Positions 46,396-55,542 of a stretch of 64,000 nucleotides of DNA are shown in pieces. The notes beneath the pieces were generated by a model. That model did not search any database. It was given only the letters and a program-made list of their open reading frames with translations, and was not told the origin of the DNA. The translations under genes were made by a program, and so were the position numbers. Each line of letters begins with the position of its first letter. The first letter of the stretch is position 1. The stretch is from Promethearchaeota archaeon (GTDB lineage: Archaea > Asgardarchaeota > Thorarchaeia > Thorarchaeales > Thorarchaeaceae). The DNA lies in assembly GCA_014728035.1 (NCBI GenBank), contig WJMJ01000079.1, positions 1 through 64,000 of the forward strand, written 5' to 3'.

Positions 46396-46790
46396 AGAAT
46401 GGGTGCAATATTCTCACAGGCAGCTTTCGCTGCATATACAAGAAGACCTGATTTCAATCCTTTATTAGCTGCTAGTACAAGAATAGCTTTTTCTCCTGCA
46501 CTCTTCATAATCATTTGACCTTGCTGATTGGTGAGTAGAATTTCTTCTAGCATGCCTTGATCCATTCTTTCTGCAGCCAAATCCGCGACTCCAAGGATTG
46601 ATGCTGCCATAGCTGCGATTTCCGCCTCCTCAAGACCTTGTGGTACCGCTGAGGCGATTGGAAGACCCTCCTTTGAAAGAAGCATCCATGCTCTTATGCC
46701 CGTTGCAAGTGACGTGGCCTCTTCCATAATCTGCCTTAGCTTTTCTTGTAACTGTTCAAAGTTCGGGTCAAACATAATAGCCACTCTCAT
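46392..46790 (-). CDS. Roadblock/LC7 domain protein
   Basis: Single roadblock domain with a short N-terminal helix, 132 residues. AWMLLSKEGLPIASAVPQGLEEAEIAAMAASILGVAD is the strand-turn-helix core and AILVLAANKGLKSGLLVYAAK the C-terminal strand-helix. Start may be the first ATG (MRVAIMFDPN) or the second (MFDPNF). Convergent with the protease gene. Likely a homodimer or a partner of the small GTPases elsewhere in the genome. Confidence 0.8.
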   Translation of the reverse strand: MRVAIMFDPNFEQLQEKLRQIMEEATSLATGIRAWMLLSKEGLPIASAVPQGLEEAEIAAMAASILGVADLAAERMDQGMLEEILLTNQQGQMIMKSAGEKAILVLAANKGLKSGLLVYAAKAACENIAPIL

Positions 46791-46868
46791 TACGGCAGTT
46801 ATCTATCCTTCTTGTGATATTCCACATTAATAAACTTTGATTAGTTGAAGTCACCTGTGATTAAGTCA

Positions 46869-48059
46869 TTATTTTACTTTTCTTGCAAACCTTCTTCCGT
46901 AGTTTCGAGCTTCCTCTAATTCTTCTTCGGTTGGGACCCACTTTACAGTGAATGGCTCTTCGACAATATCCATCTTCCCTTTCTTCATACTTTCTTGAAT
47001 CTTTTCAACTGCTCCACCTGCCCATCCATAAGACCCAAAGGCTGCAGCTTTTTTGTCGACTGGTTTCAAGGCTTCAAAGTCGGACAGCAATGGTGCCACC
47101 GTTGGAAGAATTTCATTGTGTAAAGTAGAACTTCCAACTAGAATTCCTTTTGCTTCTAGTAAATCTGCCATTATGTCTCCTCGATCACTATGTGGTATCA
47201 ATCGTAGAAGCGGTTCTAATCCTTCATCATCAATTCCCTCAGCTATTGCTAAAGCAATTTTTGTTGTGCTTTCCCACATAGTATCCCAAGCAATTATGAT
47301 TTTATCTTCCATGAGTTCTCCTTTTGCCCATCCTAGGTACTTCTGGACTATCTCAAGAGGGTTCTTTCGCCAGATGACACCATGAGAAGGTGCAATGATT
47401 TTTATCGGAAGTTTCATTTCTAAGACCTCTTCAATTTTCTTTTTGACCATTCTACTCAATGGCCAGAGTATATTTGCATAGTACTTTTCTGCCTCACGCC
47501 ACAAAGTTGTCTGGTCTACTTCATCAGCAAATCTTTTTGCTGTTGCGAGATGTTGACCAAATGCATCATTTGGCAGAAGAACTTGTTCTTCGACATAATA
47601 GGTGAACATTGTTTCCGGCCAATGTAACATGGGAGCTTCAAAGAATTTCAATGTCTTTTGACCTAAATCAAGCTCATCACCAGTTTCCACTGTGTGGATA
47701 TTCCATCCATCAGGATAATGCTTCTTTAATGGCCCAACTGCTTTTTCTGTACAGACTAATGTGGCATTAGGCACCATTTCTAATACTTCTGGTATTGATC
47801 CCGAATGGTCCATTTCAGTGTGATTAGAAACAACATAGTCTATTTTTTCCGGATTGATTACAGATTTTATTCTTCTAAACATCTCATTACTAAATGGTCC
47901 AAAAACAGCATCAATCAATGCAATTTTCTCATCCACCAATAAGTATGCGTTGTACGTTGTACCGTGATGCACTGTATAACTGAACCCATGAAAATGTCTA
48001 ACATTGTAATCAACTGCTCCGACCCAGTATAGGTCTTTTACTATCTGTTTTGATTTCAT
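46869..48059 (-). CDS. fprA: Flavodiiron protein, FprA-like
   Basis: Oxygen-reducing (or NO-reducing) flavodiiron protein. The N-terminal beta-lactamase-like domain carries the diiron ligands in SNHTEMDHSG and later His/Asp residues; the C-terminal flavodoxin-like domain starts near IIAWDTMWESTTKIA and binds FMN. In methanogens such proteins are F420H2 oxidases, consistent with cofE here. I prefer the ATG at 48059 (MKSKQIVKDL), or a leaderless start at 48068; the ORF-track start at 48077 adds a few residues. Upstream TATA-like TTAAATATAG. Confidence 0.87.
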   Translation of the reverse strand: MKSKQIVKDLYWVGAVDYNVRHFHGFSYTVHHGTTYNAYLLVDEKIALIDAVFGPFSNEMFRRIKSVINPEKIDYVVSNHTEMDHSGSIPEVLEMVPNATLVCTEKAVGPLKKHYPDGWNIHTVETGDELDLGQKTLKFFEAPMLHWPETMFTYYVEEQVLLPNDAFGQHLATAKRFADEVDQTTLWREAEKYYANILWPLSRMVKKKIEEVLEMKLPIKIIAPSHGVIWRKNPLEIVQKYLGWAKGELMEDKIIIAWDTMWESTTKIALAIAEGIDDEGLEPLLRLIPHSDRGDIMADLLEAKGILVGSSTLHNEILPTVAPLLSDFEALKPVDKKAAAFGSYGWAGGAVEKIQESMKKGKMDIVEEPFTVKWVPTEEELEEARNYGRRFARKVK

Positions 48060-48190
48060 TGTGATCATGTACCACATACAATTAACTATATTTAACTGGG
48101 TTGGTTTCCAATTGGGAAGTATCTAATGTTTTATAGGAATTATCAAGTAGGTTTGGTGTTGGATATTATAGATATACGGATACGATCGAT

Positions 48191-48799
48191 TTGAAAAAAA
48201 CAGTAGATTTGCAAGTAGAATCCAAAGAAGAGATAATACAATGGAAAAAAGGCGTTCGGGTGTTAGGTATTTCTGAGAGCTTCTCAAAGGAACAAGAGAA
48301 AAGCACCGTTGTAGGTGTAATTATGAGAGGTGATAGAAGAGTTGATGGTTTTGGGTTCTGTAGACCTGAAGTTGGTGGTATGGATGTATCGAAAAATCTT
48401 CTTAAGATGTATTCAAAGTTAGAAAGAGATGATATCCGAGCATGGATTCTTGGCGGTACTGCTATATCTTGGTTCAATATTGTGGATATCGTTTCATTGT
48501 ACGAAGAGAGTGGGATACCAGTCGTAGCAGTTTCTTATAACCCCTCTGATGGAATTGACCAGTACATTAAACAATATTTTCCTAAAGATTGGAAAGAGAG
48601 ATTAGAAGTCTTTCATAGGGGTCCTGAGAGAGAGGCTATTAATCTTCGTCATGGATATCGTGTCTTCATTCGATACATTGGCTTTTCTAAAATGAGTGCA
48701 GTAAATCTCATTAACGCGTTTACAATAGATGGTAGAATTCCTGAACCAGTGAGAATGGCTCGATTAATCGCTAGCGCTATTCAACGAGATTTATTATGA
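48191..48799 (+). CDS. DUF99 family protein (endonuclease V-like fold)
   Basis: Archaeal protein of 202 residues related to endonuclease V by fold. The characteristic start GVRVLGISESF and the strand VVGVIMRGDRRVDGFGF are clear, with later GGTAISWFNIVDI and RHGYRVFIRYIGFS. No family member has a firm biochemical role that I can name. TTG start. Convergent with the HD gene, 6-base overlap. Confidence 0.85.
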   Translation: MKKTVDLQVESKEEIIQWKKGVRVLGISESFSKEQEKSTVVGVIMRGDRRVDGFGFCRPEVGGMDVSKNLLKMYSKLERDDIRAWILGGTAISWFNIVDIVSLYEESGIPVVAVSYNPSDGIDQYIKQYFPKDWKERLEVFHRGPEREAINLRHGYRVFIRYIGFSKMSAVNLINAFTIDGRIPEPVRMARLIASAIQRDLL

Positions 48800-49453
48800 T
48801 TTATTGGCAATACAATATTTCTGATATAGCTTTTTCAATTCTATCCCGATTTCAGCAATAATATTGTAAGATTCATATTCCTCAATGAAATCGTCAATGT
48901 TTTCAAGAAAAGAATGAACTCGTTCAGTAGGAACTCCTGCTCTTACTATTGTTAATGCATGGACATACATATCAATCCTATCAGCTGCTTTCACAACGTG
49001 GGATTCCGTTGTTTCTTGTTTTAGAAACTCATGAAACAAAGAGATTGTACAACTTGTATTTTCTTTTCCAAAGAGTTCTTCTAGAGCTTTCTTTTCCGCT
49101 TCATGTTTCAACTCCAAAAACTTGCTATCAAACTCAGTTGCTTTCTTTGGAATGTCAGATATAATTGATTCACCGATATCATGGATAACCGCCATAGTGA
49201 CAGCTTTTTCTAAATCTATCATTCTTTTCTCTCTGATTAATGCTTCTGCAATTAGCAATGAGAGAACTGCTGTTCCAGTAGTGTGATCTGCAATTGACTC
49301 TCTGAAAGAGTCAGGTATTCCTGCCATAACCCAACCTGTTCTTTTCAAGTGCTTTAGTCTTTCAAAAGAAAAAACTGCTTGGATTATTTCAGAAGCAATC
49401 AAAAAATCACCAAAAAGAGATGGGAAAGGGAGGATGTTCCTCCCTATATCCAA
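48794..49453 (-). CDS. HD domain phosphohydrolase, YfbR/HDDC2-like
   Basis: HD-type metal-dependent phosphohydrolase, 219 residues. The motif is visible as ESIADHTTGTAVLSL and VIHDIGESIISDIP, with FDSKFLELKHEAEKKAL after it, matching the 5'-deoxynucleotidase YfbR / HDDC2 subgroup. Would remove phosphate from deoxynucleoside monophosphates, contributing to nucleotide pool control; this specificity is inferred. ATG start. Confidence 0.87.
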   Translation of the reverse strand: MDIGRNILPFPSLFGDFLIASEIIQAVFSFERLKHLKRTGWVMAGIPDSFRESIADHTTGTAVLSLLIAEALIREKRMIDLEKAVTMAVIHDIGESIISDIPKKATEFDSKFLELKHEAEKKALEELFGKENTSCTISLFHEFLKQETTESHVVKAADRIDMYVHALTIVRAGVPTERVHSFLENIDDFIEEYESYNIIAEIGIELKKLYQKYCIANKS

Positions 49454-49462
49454 AAACTCGTG

Positions 49463-50560
49463 CTACAAGTAAGCTGGCCATGTTTCATTTGCCAAATAGT
49501 ACTCATTGTAATACTTGACAGCTGCTATTGTATAATTGCTGATATACGTTGAGCTGTACTCGAAGCCAGTGATATTGACCCATCCTCCTTGAAGGCCAGT
49601 TACGTTTGATTGGATACCAGAGAATCTATTCCATAGTGTTTCATAAAGAATGTTGTATGTTGCTCTGTCAGTACGTGCAACTACACTTGTTGCAACCCAA
49701 CTGGGGTCAACTGGAATATCTGGATTAGCTGTTCCATAGTAATTCAAATCGTATTCTGCAGCAACTATGATTGGTCTCCTCTGAAGGTGATTAACATTTG
49801 GATCCAAGTACCAAGTTTGATTTACAGCTTCAAGACCAGCACGGATTCCTCTCATACTAGATCTAACAGGTGTAAATACAACTGTTGCATTATCTTCAAT
49901 AAAGAAATCATAAATCATGTCTTCTGCTGTATCATCATCATAGAAGGAATCAATATATCTGGTTGGAATGAGCGTGATGTTCAAATTATATGTTTCATTC
50001 GCTTCAATAACTCCTTCGATGAATCCATTAACAAGTTGTGTAATTTTTTCATTATCATTTACTGCAGCTAGTACTCCAACTGATTCGTTTCCAGCTCGTT
50101 CTGATGCTAAGAATGCAGCAATGATACCACCAAGATATGCTCCTTCGTTCATTAGAAAGTCTGCACTTACAATGTTATCACCGGAAACTTGTCCATTGAT
50201 TATTGCAAAATACTGGTTAGGATGTCTTTCCGCGACAGTTTCTAGTGCAGATTCAAAGAAGTTTCCTACAACTAGAATAAGCAGAAACCTTCCACTTGAT
50301 GCAAGGTTATCGAGAGTATCTTCAGCATCATCTAATGTGGTATTGAATGGTTCGTATGTTACTGAAACGTCAAATGACAGATTTTCTAATCCTTCTTGTA
50401 CTTGATTCGCCATACTTAGGTCGTTTAATCCCGGCTCCATTGTTACAATGGCAACACGAGATGGTTCATATGGATTGGCGATGAATAAAGTGGCGCCAAC
50501 TCCTGCAAATACTATTACGACGATCACTAAGGATGTCACGAGAGTCGATTTCGAGCTCAC
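49463..50560 (-). CDS. BMP/PnrA-type substrate-binding protein, membrane-anchored
   Basis: Basic-membrane-protein family, related to nucleoside-binding lipoproteins such as PnrA/Med. GTG at 50560 (7 bases after GGAGG) starts MSSKSTLVTSLVIVVIVFAG, one transmembrane anchor at the N-terminus, followed by a periplasmic-binding-type fold with VGNFFESALETVAERHP and FLMNEGAYLGGIIAAFLA. Several N-x-S/T sites. No ABC transporter genes are adjacent. The ORF-track start at 50647 would add an unlikely 29 codons upstream of the anchor. Confidence 0.83.
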   Translation of the reverse strand: MSSKSTLVTSLVIVVIVFAGVGATLFIANPYEPSRVAIVTMEPGLNDLSMANQVQEGLENLSFDVSVTYEPFNTTLDDAEDTLDNLASSGRFLLILVVGNFFESALETVAERHPNQYFAIINGQVSGDNIVSADFLMNEGAYLGGIIAAFLASERAGNESVGVLAAVNDNEKITQLVNGFIEGVIEANETYNLNITLIPTRYIDSFYDDDTAEDMIYDFFIEDNATVVFTPVRSSMRGIRAGLEAVNQTWYLDPNVNHLQRRPIIVAAEYDLNYYGTANPDIPVDPSWVATSVVARTDRATYNILYETLWNRFSGIQSNVTGLQGGWVNITGFEYSSTYISNYTIAAVKYYNEYYLANETWPAYL

Positions 50561-50747
50561 TATGCTTCCTCCAGGGTCAATAAATCCGAAGCCTATTACC
50601 ACAGATTTAAACTTGTTGCTCCGCGAAAAATTGGTTTCAATTGACAAAAGATATAGGTAGTGGGTTGGTTTCTAACATATTATGGTGTAGATATGTTCTT
50701 ATATACGCCATTGGTAATGAGAGAAAATAACAACTGAGTTGGTATAT

Positions 50748-51464
50748 ATGGCAGAGGAAACTCTTAGCGAGGTAGCAGCATTACTTGAAGAAGCCTTAGC
50801 AGTTCATCATTCAGTTGAACACGTTGTTCTTAGCACTAAGGAGGGTGTGGTAGTTGCCGCTGTTTCGCGAAAAGAGAATGCTGACCCAAATGTTATAGCT
50901 ACTGTTACTGCCGCTCTGGTATGGGGTGGAAGTACTACTCTTGTCCAACTTGGTCAAGTGAAACCTTTCTATATTTCTCATGTTACAACTAATCAGGAAA
51001 TCATTACATTTGTTCAACCTAACTATAACCTTGCTGTTGTTTTACTTCATGATAAATCGTTTACTCTAAAAGCTCATATCTCCGAATTTCAATCTTTAGC
51101 AACACGAATTGAATTGCTAATGCAATCTGCAGTAATTTTTGGAGAACAGACAATTCTTGGTAGAATTGTAGAACAAGTTCCAGATATTACTCAAGCTATG
51201 CTACTCACTCAGGAAGGACTGCCACTTGGTTCTGTTGGATTCGATGAAGATATTGAAGTTGCGGCTCTTGTCAGTTCTGTTTTCGCAAACGGTCTAACAT
51301 TTTCTCCTGACACATCTAACATCACGGTTCATACAACAAATATGACCTTACTAATTGCAAGACTCGATGAAACAAGATTGGTATGTATTCTTTGTAGGGG
51401 TCAGAATCCTGATGAGATATGTACTAACGTTTTGAGTGTTATTAGAGACTACAGTGAATATTAG
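50748..51464 (+). CDS. Tandem roadblock/LC7 domain protein
   Basis: Two roadblock-like units in one chain, 238 residues. Unit one: VEHVVLSTKEGVVVAAVSRKE...VIATVTAALVWGGSTTLVQLGQ...NLAVVLLHD. Unit two: DITQAMLLTQEGLPLGSVG...IEVAALVSSVFANGL...MTLLIARL. ATG at 50748 is used; TTG 50739 is possible. A fused pair could make an intramolecular dimer, like MglB or Ragulator-type platforms. It ends 4 bases into the convergent regulator gene. Confidence 0.72.
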   Translation: MAEETLSEVAALLEEALAVHHSVEHVVLSTKEGVVVAAVSRKENADPNVIATVTAALVWGGSTTLVQLGQVKPFYISHVTTNQEIITFVQPNYNLAVVLLHDKSFTLKAHISEFQSLATRIELLMQSAVIFGEQTILGRIVEQVPDITQAMLLTQEGLPLGSVGFDEDIEVAALVSSVFANGLTFSPDTSNITVHTTNMTLLIARLDETRLVCILCRGQNPDEICTNVLSVIRDYSEY

Positions 51465-52195
51465 TTCTCGGCACTTGCTTTTTGCGCCTTTGTTTCATCA
51501 GAACTTATTTCTTGATCGGAATCATCATTCTCGATAAATTCAAAATCCCAGTCTTTCAGATTGATTGTAATGTAGCAATCTTCACCCTTATCTGGGCAGT
51601 CAATCCTTATAGTGACATGGTCAGATGTGGACTCTTTAATTTCGGGGTTTAGACATCCATCCTCAAGTTTTTCCATTAGAAAAATAACATAAGATCGGGT
51701 GATAGTGTTTAGACTTCCTTCTAAAATTGACTCACCCATCTCTGCTAAATAGTGCTTTTTCTTCCTTCCTTCTCTTTCAACACGAACAAGACCAACTTTT
51801 TCCATTCGTGTTACATGCCAGCGTACAGTATCATGATGAACCCCTATATTGTCTGCCATTTGTTCTTGGTAACATCCGGGATTGTTCACAATAAAAGAAA
51901 ATATCTGCTTTGCTGTATCACTGCGAAGTGATAAATACGCTTTTTCAGCTTCTTGTGAACGTAACATTTTCGGAAAATATATTCTTTTGCCAGCAAATTT
52001 TATCGAGTTTATTAGACCTTCTTTTTCTAAAATTCTAAGATGCCATGTTAGTGTTCCTAGTGGTGATTCCAACAAATCTACGAGTTCGAGAAGATATGTA
52101 CCTGGATTCTCACAAAGAACCGTGTAAAGGTCTCTCCGAAAGGGATGAAGAAGTAAAGCTAGGCGTTTTTGCCTTCCCATATTATTTCTCCTCAA
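51461..52195 (-). CDS. Double winged-helix transcription regulator
   Basis: A 244-residue regulator with two winged-helix DNA-binding domains in tandem: one near residues 10-70 (VDLLESPLGTLTWHLRILEKEGLI) and one near 90-150 (QMADNIGVHHDTVRWHVTRMEKVGLV). The C-terminal region is acidic. The double-domain layout is common in archaeal regulators of ArsR/MarR-like fold. It diverges from glmS (48 bases to the ORF-track start, about 130 to the true start) and may control that gene, which is inference. Confidence 0.87.
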   Translation of the reverse strand: MRRNNMGRQKRLALLLHPFRRDLYTVLCENPGTYLLELVDLLESPLGTLTWHLRILEKEGLINSIKFAGKRIYFPKMLRSQEAEKAYLSLRSDTAKQIFSFIVNNPGCYQEQMADNIGVHHDTVRWHVTRMEKVGLVRVEREGRKKKHYLAEMGESILEGSLNTITRSYVIFLMEKLEDGCLNPEIKESTSDHVTIRIDCPDKGEDCYITINLKDWDFEFIENDDSDQEISSDETKAQKASAEN

Positions 52196-52323
52196 AGCTC
52201 GCTATTCTTCATGAGTGATTTCAATGATAAAAGGTCTTCGACTTGGTACAAGTACTGGCCAACAGAACTCTTTATTTTGAACTATACCATGAAGAATTTG
52301 TAAATTTCAAAATGGGAGCGACT

Positions 52324-54156
52324 ATGTGCGGAATAACTGGTATTGTTACAAAGAATAGTGAAAACATCGGAGAATTATTGGTGAAATGTAGTAGAAAACT
52401 TACCTACCGCGGTTACGATTCAGTCGGGGTTGCGGCAGTTTTGGATAATACAGTTCATCTTAGAAAAGATGTTGGCACGATTGATGACGTTGATGCACGA
52501 TTGAAATTATCTGAGATGCAAGGGGATCGAGGTATTGCTCAACTCAGATGGGCAACATATGGAGCTCCCACAAAAATAAATGCTCAACCCCATTTTGGTT
52601 GCGAACCAATTTTCTACGGTGCACATAACGGAAATATCCATAATTATGCAGAATATCGTCAAGAGCTCATCGATGCTGGACATATTGTACGTTCTGAAAA
52701 TGATGGTGAATTATGTGTTCATGCAGTAGACAAATACTTCGAGCAAACTGGTGATATGTTTGAAGCCGTGCGAAAATCAATTAATGACCTTCAAGGTGCA
52801 TTTGCCTTTGCTATCGGGCGTGCTGATGAACAAGAGATTTACGCAGTAAAGATGGGTTCTTCATTAGTAGCTGGAATTAGTTCTGAAGAAACCATTGTTT
52901 CTAGTGATTTACCATCTATCCTTCCAATTACTAATCAAGTTATATACCTTCGAGACGGTGAGATGGTCCGTCTAAGGCCGTCTGAGGTTGATGTTTTTCG
53001 TATTGAGGATGGGAAAAAACTTGATCGCCCAACAGAAACAACGGACATAGATGAAAGAGCAGCAGAAAAGGGAGGATATCCCCATTTCATGCTAAAAGAA
53101 ATCCATGAACAACCCATGGTAGCTCAAGATGTTGTTGGAGTCCTTGAAGGAAAAGAATGCGAAGACTGGCTGAAGTTAATTGAAGAATCTTCACGACAAT
53201 ATTTAGTAGCATGTGGTTCTTCACACAATGCTGGAATTGTAGGTACATATTATTTTAATCATTATGCTGGAATACCTCTTATTCCGGCAATAGGAGGGCA
53301 ATTTCTACCTATGTATTCGAATACATTGGATGAAGACAGCCTCTGTATACTGGTATCCCAAAGTGGTGAAACAAAGGATATTATGAATGTACTCAATCTC
53401 GTCGAAGAGAATAATTTTGGAAATACTCTTGGTATAGTAAACGTCATTGGTAGTACCCTCATGTTCAATGCTGACTCCTATATCCCCATGGCTTGCGGAT
53501 ATGAGATTAGTGTGCCTGCAACAAAAACATACTTCTCCCAGACAATTATCTTCGCTTATCTAGCGGCAAAGTTAGGGGAGCGAAATGGAAATCTGGATAA
53601 GAGTGAAGCAAAGACTATCCTAAAACATCTCAGCGAAGACTTACCAAAATACACCCAAACCACAATTGATAGAACTGATATACTTGCAAAGAATTTAGCT
53701 AGGACATTGATGGATGTAAAAGACCTCTATTGTCTGGGATACGGATTTACTGATGGTGTTGCAAGAGAAGGTGCACTGAAAATCAAGGAGATTTGTTATA
53801 ATCATTGTGAAGGGATGTATTCGTCAGAATTCAAGCATGGTCCATTGAGTATTGTCACTGAAAATTACCCTGTGATTTTTGTAACCACTCCCGAAGATTC
53901 TTGGATGGTAATTAATCACATAAACGAAGTCAAAGCAAGACATGGAAGAATTATAGCTGTAGGAGAGAGGGAAGAAAAAGTAGAAGCATACCTTTCTTCT
54001 CCGATGGATTATCTTGAGGTGCCAAAAGCTCCTCTTGTACTAAATCCAATACTTGACGTGATTCCTCTTCAATTATTGAGCTACTATCTTTCAGTGGATT
54101 TAGGAATAAATCCAGATCTTCCAAGAAATCTATCAAAAACCTTGACAGTTGACTAA
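52324..54156 (+). CDS. glmS: Glucosamine-6-phosphate synthase
   Basis: Makes glucosamine-6-phosphate from fructose-6-phosphate and glutamine, the entry to amino sugars. Starts at ATG 52324 so that Cys2, the glutaminase nucleophile (MCGITGIV), is exposed; GGGAG lies upstream. The N-terminal Ntn glutaminase holds YRGYDS and RWATYGAP; two SIS domains follow, with CGSSHNA and SQSGETKDI, and the C-terminal EFKHGPLS and PRNLSKTLTVD. Length 610 is normal. No riboswitch or ribozyme is visible upstream. Confidence 0.95.
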   Translation: MCGITGIVTKNSENIGELLVKCSRKLTYRGYDSVGVAAVLDNTVHLRKDVGTIDDVDARLKLSEMQGDRGIAQLRWATYGAPTKINAQPHFGCEPIFYGAHNGNIHNYAEYRQELIDAGHIVRSENDGELCVHAVDKYFEQTGDMFEAVRKSINDLQGAFAFAIGRADEQEIYAVKMGSSLVAGISSEETIVSSDLPSILPITNQVIYLRDGEMVRLRPSEVDVFRIEDGKKLDRPTETTDIDERAAEKGGYPHFMLKEIHEQPMVAQDVVGVLEGKECEDWLKLIEESSRQYLVACGSSHNAGIVGTYYFNHYAGIPLIPAIGGQFLPMYSNTLDEDSLCILVSQSGETKDIMNVLNLVEENNFGNTLGIVNVIGSTLMFNADSYIPMACGYEISVPATKTYFSQTIIFAYLAAKLGERNGNLDKSEAKTILKHLSEDLPKYTQTTIDRTDILAKNLARTLMDVKDLYCLGYGFTDGVAREGALKIKEICYNHCEGMYSSEFKHGPLSIVTENYPVIFVTTPEDSWMVINHINEVKARHGRIIAVGEREEKVEAYLSSPMDYLEVPKAPLVLNPILDVIPLQLLSYYLSVDLGINPDLPRNLSKTLTVD

Positions 54157-54539
54157 TCCTGGTCTCCAGTTTCACCAATACGAATAGCTCTCATAGCGGG
54201 GTCTGTAACATTTCCGGAGTCAAATCCTTCTCGGATGTCTACTATGTCTTCGTTAGACATTTCGAAAATACCAAGCAGCTCATTATGGTCCGCAAGTGCC
54301 CACTGTCCATAGATGGACACACCATCGTTTGAATGACATTCCAATAGTCCAATAGTACCTGCACTTGACCACCAATTCACGCAGTCGGTAGTTATACTGT
54401 TTTGGGTAAGAAGGGCAATCCATAATTTTTTGAGTTTTGTCGGCCCATACTTCTGCCTAAATGTAATCAAAATATTCTCTCTAGCTTTTGAGAGAGCTTC
54501 AATAATTCGAGAAATTTCATTATCAGTGAATAAAGTCAT
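54153..54539 (-). CDS. Hypothetical protein
   Basis: A 128-residue protein from the ATG at 54539, preceded by AGGAGGATTCT; the ORF-track extension has no SD. Short helical N-terminus, then a mixed region (WIALLTQNSITTDCVNWWSS) and an acidic end. No recognised family. Overlaps the glmS stop by 4 bases (convergent). Confidence 0.6.
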   Translation of the reverse strand: MTLFTDNEISRIIEALSKARENILITFRQKYGPTKLKKLWIALLTQNSITTDCVNWWSSAGTIGLLECHSNDGVSIYGQWALADHNELLGIFEMSNEDIVDIREGFDSGNVTDPAMRAIRIGETGDQD

Positions 54540-54639
54540 AGAATCCTCCTGAAGAATCATCGTTCTAATGTTAAAAGGTGTATGAAATAGCACGCTATGA
54601 ATAAAAGTGAATGATATGTTGTGTATCTGAGGCAAAATA

Positions 54640-55536
54640 ATGACTCGTTCTCGTATTGGGCTTTTCTCGTCGGATCCGTGGTCAAAACGTGTCGAAACAC
54701 TTTCGCAAGCTCTTTCAAATTTGGCAGTTGAGATTATTCATGTTATCCCTTGGAAAGTTGCAAGAGTTGGATCCACAAAACACCATCTGATTCATTCTGG
54801 AGGTGTAGATCTTTCCACACTCGATACAATGTTCGTTCTCGACTTGGGGGCGAATGATATTGGTGCATTTTTCAATCGGATTGGATTACTATCTGCCCTT
54901 ACCGAGATGGGTGTGCGAATAATTAATTCTGTTTCATCAATACTTCTAATGAGAAATAAATCAGAGTCCATGAGAAAGTTGATTTCTGCAAAACTCCCTG
55001 TTCCAAAAACTCTGATTACGGAATCGATTGATGACGCTGCTAGATTTGTTAGAGAAAATTTTCCATGTGTGCTTAAACCAATTACGGGATTCGGTGGTTT
55101 AGGAGTCCAATTAATCGAACGAGATTTTGACTTAGAGCATGTCTATGATTATCTGAAATTTCATTCTCAGATGTTTGGCAAAGGAGCTTATATTCTACAG
55201 GAATATGTTAGAGGTCCTGGATTTGATATCCGGGCATTAGTACTCGATTCGGAAGTAATTGCTACAATGCAGCGCGTTAGTACTGGTGGGATTGTCACAA
55301 ACATTCATGCAGGAGGTACCCCTCGTCCAAATACGGTAGATGTATCTGATCTTGCTATTACTGCGGCAAAATCGGTCAAAGGGTCGTTTGTCGGAGTTGA
55401 TATCATTCCTGATGAAGATGGTAACCCTTGGGTGTTAGAAGTGAATGCTACTCCAGGATGGACTGGTATTCAGAAGGTTACAAACCTCAACATATCTGAG
55501 TGTATTGCTGAATGGCTAGTAGACCAATCTGTCTAA
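54640..55536 (+). CDS. RimK-like ATP-grasp ligase
   Basis: ATP-grasp enzyme of 298 residues that joins an amino acid to a carboxylate, related to RimK, MptN (tetrahydromethanopterin glutamate ligase) and CofF (F420 gamma-glutamyl ligase). ATP-binding segments FPCVLKPITGFGGLGV and EVNATPGWTGIQK are visible. Given cofE in this window, a cofactor ligase role is possible, but the subfamily cannot be fixed by eye. ATG start. Confidence 0.75.
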   Translation: MTRSRIGLFSSDPWSKRVETLSQALSNLAVEIIHVIPWKVARVGSTKHHLIHSGGVDLSTLDTMFVLDLGANDIGAFFNRIGLLSALTEMGVRIINSVSSILLMRNKSESMRKLISAKLPVPKTLITESIDDAARFVRENFPCVLKPITGFGGLGVQLIERDFDLEHVYDYLKFHSQMFGKGAYILQEYVRGPGFDIRALVLDSEVIATMQRVSTGGIVTNIHAGGTPRPNTVDVSDLAITAAKSVKGSFVGVDIIPDEDGNPWVLEVNATPGWTGIQKVTNLNISECIAEWLVDQSV

Positions 55537-55542
55537 TTACAA

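Noticed and set aside
52196-52323. glmS riboswitch/ribozyme upstream of glmS
   Set aside because: The leader is short and lacks the conserved glmS ribozyme core; such ribozymes are known from bacteria.
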